From: Acidobacteriota bacterium
GTDB taxonomy: Bacteria > Acidobacteriota > Holophagae > Thermotomaculales > Thermotomaculaceae
Length of the DNA: 12,889 nucleotides
Direction of reading: 5' to 3'
Assembly (NCBI GenBank): GCA_003650445.1
Contig: QMQE01000058.1
Location: forward strand, 1-12,889
A program made the position numbers and the translations under genes. Below, in pieces: positions 1 to 6,366 of this stretch. The notes beneath the pieces were generated by a model. The model did no database searches. It worked only from the letters and a program-made list of their open reading frames with translations, and was not told where the DNA came from. Every line of letters starts with the position of its first letter. The stretch's first letter is position 1.

Positions 1-73
1 AGCTTCAGGTAGAGTAAAAGGAAGAGAATAATCAGGGAATCATCCCTTCATTCCTTTTCCGAATCTGCTCTGG

Positions 74-103
74 ACTTAAACTTAAACTCAGACTTAAACT
101 TAT
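74..103. repeat. Hexamer-period array downstream of greA
   Basis: Five tandem 6-bp units read ACTTAA, ACTTAA, ACTCAG, ACTTAA, ACTTAT on the plus strand; on the minus strand each unit ends in AGT. The array lies 12 bp past the greA stop codon. It belongs to the same loose hexamer family (AGT plus three variable bases) as the arrays at 6123-6146 and 10994-11023. The rest of 1-115 shows only a weak 5-bp inverted repeat (AGGGA/TCCCT near 35-48) that is not a convincing terminator. Confidence 0.7.
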
Positions 104-115
104 CTGGTTTATCTG

Positions 116-586
116 CTAGTTTTCCCCTTCAAAAAACGTATGAAGTTCGAGAATTTCGAAGTTTTTGGTACCGGAAGGGATTCGGATGGCTACTTCATCC
201 CCTTCCCTCTTCCCCAGCAGAGACTTTCCGATGGGGGAGCTGATGGAGATGCAATTGTCGCAATCTGTTTCCTCGCCCATTACCAGGGTATAGGAAATCT
301 CTTTGTCCTCATCCAGGTCTAAGAGCACGACTTTGCTGCCATAGCCCACCCGATCTTTGGGCAGACGGGAAAAATCAATCTGGGAAAGCTCAACCCGGCG
401 TTTTTTCAGTTTCAGCAGCTTTGACTGAAGCAATTGCTGCTTGGCCAGTGCAGCCTCGTATTCCGCATTTTCAGATAAATCACCCATGGCGGCTGCCCGC
501 TGGATTTCCTTGGGCAATTCCTGCGTCAATTCATATTCCATTTCTTTCAGTTCACGGTCAATTTTCTTGATGAGTTCTTTTGGCAT
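116..586 (-). CDS. greA: Transcription elongation factor GreA/GreB family
   Basis: 156-residue Gre factor that would rescue backtracked RNA polymerase by stimulating transcript cleavage through the secondary channel. The N-terminal two thirds of the first 80 residues form a charged coiled coil whose tip carries GDLSENAEYEAA (about residues 35-46); the acidic Asp36 and Glu39 match the catalytic tip residues of GreA. The C-terminal half has the FKBP-like domain, with the family signature ISSPIGKSLLGKREGDEV near residues 116-133. I chose the ATG at 586 because GAGGAG lies 7 nt upstream (594-599); the in-frame TTG at 601 would overlap that ribosome binding site. The length fits GreA (about 158). 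It is the last gene of the minus-strand operon and its first 29 bp overlap the 3' end of lpxK, implying translational coupling. The family is certain; GreA rather than a paralogue is likely. Confidence 0.93.
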   Translation of the reverse strand: MPKELIKKIDRELKEMEYELTQELPKEIQRAAAMGDLSENAEYEAALAKQQLLQSKLLKLKKRRVELSQIDFSRLPKDRVGYGSKVVLLDLDEDKEISYTLVMGEETDCDNCISISSPIGKSLLGKREGDEVAIRIPSGTKNFEILELHTFFEGEN

Positions 587-1625
587 TGTGTTTCTCCTCA
601 ATCATGGCAAGAATGTTGTCCATTTTCTCGATTATCATTTCAACCCGACAGATAAGCAACGGCACCTGGAGAGCATCAATGGATTCCCGCGCCAGTTTGA
701 CCCAATCCTTTTCGGTCGTAACAATATACGCCACTTTTTCCTCCATGGCAACCGCGTTGACCTTTGCCAGCCTTGCCGGTGATGGAACCGCGTGGTCCGG
801 AAACCCGAAGGCACGGGGGATTTCAATCCCGGCAGTAATCAGTTCCGCTTTGAATGAAAGGGGATTCCCGATGCCGGAAAACGCCACCATCCGATTTCCT
901 TTCAGTTGCTTGGGAGAAATCGTGTCGCCTGTTGAAACGTCCAGGAATTCTGAAATCTTCAAATCCGCAGTTGTCAGGACCGCATTGGGATTTATCTTCA
1001 CAATTTCATTTTTTAACGGATCCAAATTTTTCAGGAACCGGCTCCGGGTCAATACAATGATGTCAGCCCGGGATATACCCCGGAACGGCTCCCGGAGGGT
1101 TCCGTAGGGAATCAGGCTGCTTTTCAGAGCAGGATAGGTACAATCCACCAGCACAATGTCCAGGTCCCGATGCAGTTTCCGGTGCTGAAAACCGTCATCG
1201 AGAAGAACAATATCCCCCCCCTCCCGATTCAACGCGAACATTCCCGTTTCAAAACGGTTTTTCCCCACCCACACACCGGCACGATTTTCGAGGCGCCGGG
1301 CAATCAGCAGCGGTTCGTCCCCACAGATTTCCGGATTCGAGTCCGGCGTCACCTGCAGGATTTTTTTCTCATTCTTCCGGTGATAGCCCCGGCTCAGAAT
1401 ACAGCTTTTCAGGCCCTTTTCCGAAAGGGCTTCTCCCAAGGCGATGACAGTCGGGGTTTTGCCGGTTCCCCCCACCGTCAGGTTCCCCACGGACACAACC
1501 GGTACCGGCAGTTTTTGGATTTTCAGCCAGCCCCGGTCATACATCCGGTTTCGGGCACTGACCACCAGCCGGTACAGCATGTATAACGGGAATACGAGAA
1601 TCTTCAATAAACGGCTTTTTATCAT
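558..1625 (-). CDS. lpxK: Tetraacyldisaccharide 4'-kinase (lipid A 4'-kinase)
   Basis: Inner-membrane-associated kinase that phosphorylates the 4' position of the lipid A disaccharide using ATP, the step before Kdo addition. The 355-residue protein has a hydrophobic N-terminal segment (about residues 8-22, FPLYMLYRLVV), then the Walker A P-loop GNLTVGGTGKTP (GGTGKT at 52-57), an SRGY motif near 78-81, and LLDDGFQHRKLHRDLD (DDGFQH at 143-148), all hallmarks of LpxK. It is slightly longer than typical members (about 315-330). The start is the ATG at 1625, which overlaps the waaA stop as ATGA and has GGAGG 7 nt upstream (1633-1637). A longer reading to 1760 would run through waaA in another frame and is rejected. 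The 3' end overlaps greA by 29 bp. Its place directly after waaA supports a shared role in making Kdo2-lipid A. Confidence 0.95.
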   Translation of the reverse strand: MIKSRLLKILVFPLYMLYRLVVSARNRMYDRGWLKIQKLPVPVVSVGNLTVGGTGKTPTVIALGEALSEKGLKSCILSRGYHRKNEKKILQVTPDSNPEICGDEPLLIARRLENRAGVWVGKNRFETGMFALNREGGDIVLLDDGFQHRKLHRDLDIVLVDCTYPALKSSLIPYGTLREPFRGISRADIIVLTRSRFLKNLDPLKNEIVKINPNAVLTTADLKISEFLDVSTGDTISPKQLKGNRMVAFSGIGNPLSFKAELITAGIEIPRAFGFPDHAVPSPARLAKVNAVAMEEKVAYIVTTEKDWVKLARESIDALQVPLLICRVEMIIEKMDNILAMIEEKHNAKRTHQEN

Positions 1626-2827
1626 GACAGAGCCTCCAGCACACAGGAAAGGGCCTTCTTTTCTCCCTCCAGAATGAGCTGACCTTCCCTCGCCTTCAGC
1701 TGGAAACCCTCCCTGGCCGATAGAAAGGTTTCCACGGCAAACGCCAGTTCCCCTGGGCAATCTACAATGGTCATAAAGGGCTCAAAAACCGGGAGAATAT
1801 CAAGGAAGTTGGAGAGATGGTTCCCGGTTATCACCGGCTTTCCGAAGAAAAATGGCTCCACAAAATTCTGCCCGCCTTTGGGCACGAGGGAGCCGCCCAC
1901 AAAACAGAGATCCGATGCGGCAAAGAAGGACAACAGGCGGCCGGTTTCGTCCACCAGGAGTGCCTGCCCGGGATTCAATGTAAATTTATCAAGCCCTTTG
2001 GAACGAATCACTTCAAATCCGGCAGCCGTCAGTAACTTCTCCACCTCATTTGCCCGTTCCACGTGTCGGGGGGCAAAAATCGGAATAGGATGTCCTTTCT
2101 TCAGGCTATCCACAAGTTTGTCAAGGATCAATTCCTCTTCACCCTCTCTGGTGGACCCGAATACCATCATTGGACTATCCGTCTCAATGGCAGCCGGAGA
2201 AACCTCCGGCCACGAAGAGAGTTTCAGGTTCCCACACACCCGAATCTTTTCAGGCGCCACGCCCAGCGCCTGAAAACGTTCCCCGTCCACCTTGTACCGG
2301 ACCAGACAAGTGTCAATCGCCCCAAGCACTTCCCTTAGAAAACGGGAAAAGCGCGTGTAATTGCGAAAGGCGGCGTCCGAAATCCGCCCGTTGATTAGAA
2401 AAACCTTTGCACCGGCTTTTTTTGCCGACAAAATGAGCCGGGGCCATAATTCTGTCTCCACCAACACCAGTTTGTCCGTCTGAACCCAGTTGAAGAACCG
2501 CCTCACCGGGCCTTTCAAATCAAAGGGAAGATAAGCAATTGTGACGTTTCCCCTGTTTCCGTGGTGTTGTTTTGCCAGCGTCAGCCCGGTGTCAGTAGCT
2601 GCGGTTAAAAGAATCCGGGCTCTCTCCTTTGAAAGTGCAGCCACCACCGGGGCCACGACATTCTGCTCCCCGACCGACGCTGCGTGAATCAGGTAGTCAA
2701 ACCGGCCCTCTGCCTGCGGTGTTCGCCACATCCGATCCCGAATATACTCCTCGCCGAACCGTTTTTTAAGCTTCGTTTTCAGAAATGGAAATATCAGTAT
2801 GGACAGGGTGTTATATAATTTAGCCAT
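1622..2827 (-). CDS. waaA: 3-deoxy-D-manno-octulosonic acid (Kdo) transferase
   Basis: Membrane-associated GT30 glycosyltransferase that moves Kdo from CMP-Kdo to lipid IVA. At 401 residues it is close to the usual length (about 420). It has a hydrophobic N-terminal anchor (about residues 5-17), then HAASVGE at 48-54, where Glu54 matches the catalytic base of the family, and VETELWP at 123-129. The C-terminal Rossmann half shows FGSTREGEEE, APRHVERANEVEKLL, and a nucleotide-sugar-site segment ending GGSLVPKGGQN followed by EPFFFGKPVITG. One or two Kdo residues may be added; the sequence does not say which. The ATG at 2827 lies 10 bp after the mqnE stop and has only a weak ribosome site (TGAGAA), so coupling to mqnE is likely. 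The stop overlaps the lpxK start as ATGA. Confidence 0.95.
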   Translation of the reverse strand: MAKLYNTLSILIFPFLKTKLKKRFGEEYIRDRMWRTPQAEGRFDYLIHAASVGEQNVVAPVVAALSKERARILLTAATDTGLTLAKQHHGNRGNVTIAYLPFDLKGPVRRFFNWVQTDKLVLVETELWPRLILSAKKAGAKVFLINGRISDAAFRNYTRFSRFLREVLGAIDTCLVRYKVDGERFQALGVAPEKIRVCGNLKLSSWPEVSPAAIETDSPMMVFGSTREGEEELILDKLVDSLKKGHPIPIFAPRHVERANEVEKLLTAAGFEVIRSKGLDKFTLNPGQALLVDETGRLLSFFAASDLCFVGGSLVPKGGQNFVEPFFFGKPVITGNHLSNFLDILPVFEPFMTIVDCPGELAFAVETFLSAREGFQLKAREGQLILEGEKKALSCVLEALS

Positions 2828-2837
2828 TGACTGATTC

Positions 2838-3938
2838 TCAGCAAATTTTTAACGGCTCATACAAGGTGTTTCGCTCAACCGGGACCCGCCCGGCAGAGCG
2901 AATCAGGTGTACAATTTCTTCGATGGTGGCAAAGCGGTCCGTTTTTCCACCTGCCATGAAGGTGACTCGCTCATCCACAACAGTCCCATCCAGGTCGTTG
3001 GCCCCGAACCACAGCGCCGTCTGAGCCAGTTTCTTCCCAAGCATTACCCAGTAGGCCTTGATATGGTCAAAGTTATCCAGAAAAATCCGGGACACCGCAA
3101 TCATCTTCAAATCTTCTATCCCGGTGGCACCGGGAATGGAAAGGAGCTGCTCTAACTCCGTTCCCTCTTTGTGCCAGCTCAACGGGATAAACGCCTGAAA
3201 CCCCCCGGTTTTATCCTGCAATTGCCGCAGTTTTGACAAATGGTCAATCCGTTCTTCCACCGTCTCAATATGGCCGTACAACAAAGTAGCATTGGACTTC
3301 AGCCCCGAACGGTGGGCAGTTTCTGCCACCTCCAGCCAGCGTTCACCGGAAATCTTCTTTGCACAGAGCTTTTTCCGCACCCTGGGACTGAAAACCTCCG
3401 CCCCGCCACCCGGCATGGAACCGAGGCCCGCCTCTTTCAGAATTTCAAAGACTTCTTCCAGCGGTTTAGCCGAAATTCTTGAAAAATGGTCCATTTCCAC
3501 ACAAGTGAATGCTTTGATGTGAAGAGATGGGAAATGAGTATGAATGGAACGGACAATTTCCACGTAGTTATCAAATGTCCAGTCCGGATGAAGGCCCCCG
3601 ACAATATGGACTTCGGTTGCACCGGCAGCTACATCTCCCTTCAACTTTTCCAGAATCTGCGGAATGCTCAATTCATATGCCCCCGGCTCATCTGCCGACT
3701 TCCGGTAAAACGCGCAGAATTGGCAACGGTTGATGCAGATGTTGCTGGGGTTCACGTGACGGTTGATGTTAAAAAATACTCGATCGCCGTTCTTCATGAC
3801 ATTGGCGTGGTTCGCCACCCGCCCGAGCCCGGTCAGGTCGTCTGTTTCAAACAACCTCACCCCTTCCCTTTCCGAAATCCTTTCTCCATTTTCCACTTTT
3901 CTCTCTATTTTTTCTAAAAATTCATCTTTAAACTTCAT
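2838..3938 (-). CDS. mqnE: Aminofutalosine synthase, radical SAM enzyme MqnE
   Basis: Radical SAM enzyme of the futalosine menaquinone pathway. MqnE joins an adenosyl radical to 3-[(1-carboxyvinyl)oxy]benzoate to give aminofutalosine. The 366-residue protein has the CX3CX2C cluster motif NICINRCQFCAFYR with Cys68, Cys72 and Cys75, then EVHIVGGLHPDW (109-120), GLGSMPGGGAE (171-181), LKSNATLLYGHIET, TGGFQAFIPLSWH and FGANDLDGTVVDERVT. These last motifs fit MqnE better than its relatives MqnC and CofH. The start at 3938 has GAGGGG just upstream and lies 7 bp after the prenyltransferase stop. mqnA, mqnC and mqnD are not in this window. Adjacency to a UbiA-type prenyltransferase and a UbiX-like gene supports a menaquinone role. 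Confidence 0.92.
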   Translation of the reverse strand: MKFKDEFLEKIERKVENGERISEREGVRLFETDDLTGLGRVANHANVMKNGDRVFFNINRHVNPSNICINRCQFCAFYRKSADEPGAYELSIPQILEKLKGDVAAGATEVHIVGGLHPDWTFDNYVEIVRSIHTHFPSLHIKAFTCVEMDHFSRISAKPLEEVFEILKEAGLGSMPGGGAEVFSPRVRKKLCAKKISGERWLEVAETAHRSGLKSNATLLYGHIETVEERIDHLSKLRQLQDKTGGFQAFIPLSWHKEGTELEQLLSIPGATGIEDLKMIAVSRIFLDNFDHIKAYWVMLGKKLAQTALWFGANDLDGTVVDERVTFMAGGKTDRFATIEEIVHLIRSAGRVPVERNTLYEPLKIC

Positions 3939-3945
3939 CTTCCCC

Positions 3946-4794
3946 TCAAACTGTAAATTTTAGAATTGTACACACAAGCAACAGGATGGAAACAAAGCTG
4001 TTCACAGTGAAAAAAGCCGCATTCAATCGGCTCAGATCGTCCGCCGAAACCAAACGATGTTCATACACCAGGAGCAGTGCCGAAACCGCGACACCAATAT
4101 TGAACCAGTGCCCCGCACCGATAACAATGGAAAAACCCGCCAGCAGCAGGAAGGCCAGAAAATGGAAAGCCCTTGCCAGAAGCAACGAACGCCCCGTCCC
4201 CACCTTCGCAGGAATGGAATACAGCCCCTTCGTTCGGTCAAACTCGACATCTTGCAGGGAATAGAGTACATCAAACCCCGCCACCCAGAACAGTACCGCA
4301 GCGGACAAGAACAGAGGCGATAGATCGAAGTGTCCGGTTACCGCAATCCACCCCCCGGTGGGTGCAATCGCCAGCCCCAGCCCCAGCACAAGATGTGAAA
4401 ACGACGTAAACCGCTTCGTGTAGGAATAAAACAATACCACCGCCAGTGCCACGGGGGACAAAAGCAGCGTCAGCCGGTTGATAAACCCGCACACTGCGAG
4501 AAAAGCAATGCTGTTTACCAACACGTAAACCATTACAAAACCACGGCTCAACCGCCCTGCCGGCAACGAGCGCTCCTTTGTCCTGGGGTTCTCTCCATCC
4601 ACGTCCGCATCCACCAGCCGGTTAAATGCCATCGCCGCACTCCTCGCAAACACCATCGCCAGCGTCACCAGCAGCACCAGCCGCCAGCCGGGCCAGCCAT
4701 TTGCCGCAAACAACATCCCCATGAACGCGAACGGAAGTGCAAACAGGGTATGCTCAAACTTTATCATTCGAAGGACTTCGGCCAATCGTTTCAA
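3946..4794 (-). CDS. mqnP: UbiA-family prenyltransferase, MqnP-type (menaquinone)
   Basis: Integral-membrane prenyltransferase that would attach the polyprenyl chain to the 1,4-dihydroxy-6-naphthoate ring. The 282-residue protein has eight or nine hydrophobic segments and both aspartate motifs. The first is NRLVDADVD (Asn58, Asp62, Asp66), followed by ENPRTKERSLPAG; the second is DVLYSLQDVEFD (Asp175, Asp182, Asp186). Both bind Mg-diphosphate in UbiA enzymes. The motif context (FEHTLFALPFA near residue 13, the YSLQD motif) resembles the UbiA proteins found with futalosine genes. The start codon is TTG, directly after the TAG stop of the upstream gene, with GGGGAG 8 nt before it. An internal ATG at residue 10 is possible but would cut the conserved N-terminal helix. 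Substrate assignment rests on the mqnE neighbour; a 4-hydroxybenzoate prenyltransferase is the alternative. Confidence 0.88.
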   Translation of the reverse strand: MKRLAEVLRMIKFEHTLFALPFAFMGMLFAANGWPGWRLVLLVTLAMVFARSAAMAFNRLVDADVDGENPRTKERSLPAGRLSRGFVMVYVLVNSIAFLAVCGFINRLTLLLSPVALAVVLFYSYTKRFTSFSHLVLGLGLAIAPTGGWIAVTGHFDLSPLFLSAAVLFWVAGFDVLYSLQDVEFDRTKGLYSIPAKVGTGRSLLLARAFHFLAFLLLAGFSIVIGAGHWFNIGVAVSALLLVYEHRLVSADDLSRLNAAFFTVNSFVSILLLVCTILKFTV

Positions 4795-5364
4795 CTATTC
4801 ATCTCCCCAGCGGTTTTTGTCCGGCTGATGAACCCCCATCACGTCTAAGAGCCGTAGCGCGAAAAATCGCGTCACATCATCAATGGATGCCGGTTTATTG
4901 TAAAAAGAAGGGACAAAGGGCATAATATCCACCCCTGCCTGCTTCAACTTTGTCATGTTTTCCAGGTGAATCAGCGAAAAAGGCGTCTCCCTGGGAACCA
5001 GAATCAGGCGCCGTCCCTCCTTCATGCACACATCCCCGCACCGGTGAATCAGGTTCGTCCCGAACCCCGATGCCAGCGCGCCTACTGTACTCATGGATGC
5101 AGGAATCACCACCATCCCATCAAACCCGAAGGAACCGCTGGCAATGGGCGCGGCAAAATCATCCGGCGAAATCAGCTCAAAGCGGCCGGCGTAGTCAGCC
5201 GGATTAAAATCCGAACCCTCCGCAGCCGCTACCTTTCCCGCATTCTTGGAAACCACGAGGAACAGGCGCCCAAAACTTCCGCCGGGATTTTTCCCCAATA
5301 TTTGTAAAAACGTATGGGCAAGCTGTAAACCGCTTGCCCCTGTTACACCGACGACCCATTTCAT
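4795..5364 (-). CDS. ubiX: UbiX-like flavin prenyltransferase
   Basis: Flavoprotein of the UbiX/Pad1 family, which prenylates FMN to make the cofactor of UbiD-type decarboxylases. The 189-residue protein opens with the flavin-binding VGVTGASGLQLA (TGASG 8-12), then has the VVIPASMSTVGALASG loop near 85-100, the DVCMKEGRRLILVPRETP core (RETP 125-128) and HLENMTKLKQAGVDIMP before a PSFYN loop. These are family hallmarks and the length matches UbiX (about 190). The ATG at 5364 has only a weak ribosome site (TAGG). It is the first gene of the minus-strand operon and probably supports decarboxylation of prenylated naphthoate during menaquinone synthesis. No UbiD decarboxylase is seen in the window, so its partner must be elsewhere. 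Confidence 0.92.
   Translation of the reverse strand: MKWVVGVTGASGLQLAHTFLQILGKNPGGSFGRLFLVVSKNAGKVAAAEGSDFNPADYAGRFELISPDDFAAPIASGSFGFDGMVVIPASMSTVGALASGFGTNLIHRCGDVCMKEGRRLILVPRETPFSLIHLENMTKLKQAGVDIMPFVPSFYNKPASIDDVTRFFALRLLDVMGVHQPDKNRWGDE
4803..4808 (-). promoter_or_regulatory. Ribosome binding site supporting the TTG start of mqnP
   Basis: GGGGAG on the minus strand lies 8 nt from the TTG at 4794-4792 and inside the last codons of the upstream gene. A nearby ATG that follows it directly (ATGAATAGTTGA) closes after three codons, so TTG is the best-supported start. Confidence 0.6.
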
Positions 5365-5373
5365 AACCTACGT

Positions 5374-5385
5374 ATTTTAACACAA
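5374..5385 (-). promoter_or_regulatory. Putative promoter (extended -10) of the ubiX-to-greA operon
   Basis: On the minus strand this reads TTGTGTTAAAAT, containing TGtTAAAAT, a good extended -10. The TAAAAT hexamer ends 9 nt before the ubiX ATG, so a transcript starting about 7 nt downstream would have almost no leader. No good -35 is visible. The same 12-mer with the same 9-nt spacing lies in front of ktrB (6362-6373). Confidence 0.45.
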
Positions 5386-5605
5386 TCCCAAAGATAAAGG
5401 CTCAGTTTAAGACCGGACAGCTCAAAGCCCCAGGAGGAATCAAGTTTGAGTAGAAGGCAAGGTTGAGGCCGGATCCGATTCGAAATAAGCCGGAAATGGC
5501 AGAGTTTCAGCTTTGGCATTCTCTTTCATCCAACATCTATCCAAAAATATTTGAATTTTGAAAACGAGAACGGCAGAAAAAAGAAGGAAAAAAAGACACC
5601 AGATT

Positions 5606-5701
5606 CACCGCAGAGGGGGCAGAGCGGAAGGGAAGAGACGAGAGGGAGAAGAATTTAACACAAGGGCACTAAGGCACAAAGGTAAGATAAGATTAAGGTT
5701 C
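5606..5701 (+). repeat. Composite intergenic repeat, copy A
   Basis: Ordered blocks are CACCGCAGAGG, a purine-rich GGAAGGGAAGAG stretch, GAATTTAACACAA, three 8-bp units (CACAAGGG, CACTAAGG, CACAAAGG) and a tail ending AAGGTTC. The same blocks in the same order occur inverted at 6179-6283. Direct comparison shows clear block identity but many substitutions and small indels, so the copies are old or degenerate. Confidence 0.75.
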
Positions 5702-5733
5702 GGATAAGATTCGGAAGCAGCAGAAACCAGACT

Positions 5734-5808
5734 TACCGCAGGGTTCGCGGAGACCGCTGAGGGGGCGGAGCGGAAGGGAAGAGAGGGGACGGGGAATAGC
5801 CAACTCCC
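5734..5808 (+). repeat. Composite intergenic repeat, copy A2
   Basis: Starts ACCGCAGGG, contains the 15-mer AGCGGAAGGGAAGAG (5769-5783) that also occurs exactly in copy A (5623-5637), and ends in GGGGAATAGCCAACTCCC (5791-5808). That end matches 15 of 18 positions of the reverse complement of 6155-6172, next to copy B. This copy lacks the CACAAAGG block. Confidence 0.6.
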
Positions 5809-5901
5809 TGATTTTTCTTACCACTACCCCTACTTCTTTTTCTGCCGCTCTGAAAAGAACTTGAGCAAAGAAAGAAAAATGGGACTGTCAATTTGCCAAG
5901 A

Positions 5902-6029
5902 GGAACCCGCATTTCAAAAACAAGTTTTTGAAATAGGAATTTTCCCCGAAGTGAACCGTTGAGCTTGCTCATAAGGGGCGCTTCGGGGAAAGTTCCGTGC
6001 TGCCGGCGTCAGTCGGCAGTGCGGGTCCC
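5902..6029. other. Candidate structured element: four-way junction of hairpins
   Basis: Four helices abut with almost no unpaired bases. P1 is GGAACCCGC 5902-5910 with GCGGGTCCC 6021-6029 (8 of 9 pairs). P2 is 5911-5934, a perfect 11-bp stem (ATTTCAAAAAC / GTTTTTGAAAT) with an AA loop. P3 is 5936-5951 with 5981-5996 (16 bp, one T-G), its loop carrying a smaller stem TGAGC/GCTCA (5960-5971). P4 is CTGCCG 6000-6005 with CGGCAG 6014-6019. On the minus strand a T-rich stretch (revcomp of 5866-5880) follows. It could be a non-coding RNA, a DNA cruciform-type mobile or binding element, or a relic of one. No function can be assigned; strand is unknown. Confidence 0.55.
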
Positions 6030-6055
6030 AGCCCGTCAACAAGCCAAACATCCTC

Positions 6056-6118
6056 TGAACTTTGTGTCCTTTGTGCCCTTGCGCCTTTGTGTTGAATTCC
6101 CTTCCGCTCCTCCCTGCG
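6056..6118 (-). repeat. Composite intergenic repeat, copy C (inverted)
   Basis: On the minus strand it reads ACCGCAGGGAGG, then AGCGGAAGGG, GAATTCAACACAAAGG and further CACAAAGG-like units ending in CACAAAGTTCAGAG. The blocks match copies A and A2 but the purine-rich spacer is shorter. Its orientation is opposite to A and A2. Confidence 0.65.
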
Positions 6119-6122
6119 GTCG

Positions 6123-6146
6123 AGTGCAAGTGAAAGTGCGAGTGCG
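6123..6146. repeat. Hexamer array AGTGNN
   Basis: Four tandem units: AGTGCA, AGTGAA, AGTGCG, AGTGCG. Two further units occur inverted at 6299-6310 (AGTGCA, AGTGAG on the minus strand). The same unit types appear downstream of lptD at 10994-11023. Confidence 0.75.
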
Positions 6147-6154
6147 CGAAAGAA

Positions 6155-6172
6155 GGGGATTGGCCATTCCCC
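6155..6172. repeat. Near-perfect 18-bp palindrome
   Basis: GGGGATTGGCCATTCCCC pairs with itself at all but one symmetrical position pair (TTGGCCAT centre). AGAA upstream and TTCT downstream could extend the stem across a short bulge. A related block ends copy A2 at 5791-5808. Confidence 0.6.
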
Positions 6173-6178
6173 GCTTCT

Positions 6179-6283
6179 GAACCTTAGTCCTATCTTTTCT
6201 AATTTTGTGTCTTTGTGCCTTTGTGTTGAATTCTCTTCTTTTCTTCCTCCTCCCCCTCAGCGCCCTCTGCGGCCTCTGCGGTG
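6179..6283 (-). repeat. Composite intergenic repeat, copy B (inverted partner of A)
   Basis: On the minus strand the order is CACCGCAGAGG, CGCAGAGGGCGC, a purine-rich stretch, GAATTCAACACAAAGG, CACAAAGACACAAA, then AAGATAGGACTAAGGTTC. This is the same order as copy A (5606-5701), so A and B make an imperfect inverted repeat of about 100 bp with a loop of about 480 bp. Confidence 0.75.
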
Positions 6284-6340
6284 AGTCCCCTTCTTTCGCT
6301 CACTTGCACTATTCTGCCCCCAACTCCTACTCCCATTTAG

Positions 6341-6366
6341 CACAATGTTGCAAATGCAACTTTGTG
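6341..6366. promoter_or_regulatory. 26-bp dyad over the ktrB promoter, candidate operator
   Basis: Arms CACAATGTTGCA (6341-6352) and TGCAACTTTGTG (6355-6366) are inverted copies with one mismatch around a central AA, giving 22 symmetric positions of 26. The core GTTGCA-AA-TGCAAC is perfect. It covers the -35 and spacer area of the putative promoter and ends 1 bp before TAAAAT, so a bound dimer would be expected to block transcription. The symmetry suits a winged-helix or Fur-like dimer, but I cannot name the regulator. Confidence 0.6.

Larger units (their letters stand above)
6141..6304. repeat. 19-bp inverted repeat bracketing copy B (MITE-like)
   Basis: The arm 6141-6159 (AGTGCGCGAAAGAAGGGGA) matches the reverse complement of 6286-6304 at 18 of 19 positions, including a perfect 13-bp core CGAAAGAAGGGGA. 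It encloses 126 bp containing repeat copy B and the near-palindrome at 6155-6172. There is no obvious target-site duplication and no open frame, so mobile-element status is only a suggestion. Confidence 0.5.

Noticed and set aside
35..60. Rho-independent terminator after greA
   Set aside because: The only stem is AGGGA/TCCCT with a 4-nt loop and no T-run; too weak.
1626..1760. N-terminal extension of lpxK up to 1760
   Set aside because: It lies wholly inside waaA, is glycine- and arginine-rich unlike LpxK, and the ATG at 1625 has GGAGG and an ATGA overlap.
5902..6029. Integron attC site or tRNA reading of the four-way junction
   Set aside because: No GTTRRRY/RYYYAAC core pair for attC, and the arm lengths, missing anticodon-arm and T-arm bases do not fit a tRNA.
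5733..6129. Minus-strand open frames of 79 and 71 codons (5733-5972 and 5914-6129) across the hairpin region
   Set aside because: They read straight through perfect palindromes and composite repeats, have no good ribosome site, and their sequence is explained by the repeats. The region is better read as non-coding, though a conserved recurrence of such translations in other genomes would simply reflect the element itself.
5606..6310. CRISPR array
   Set aside because: The repeats are short-period, degenerate and present in both orientations, with no regular spacers and no cas genes.
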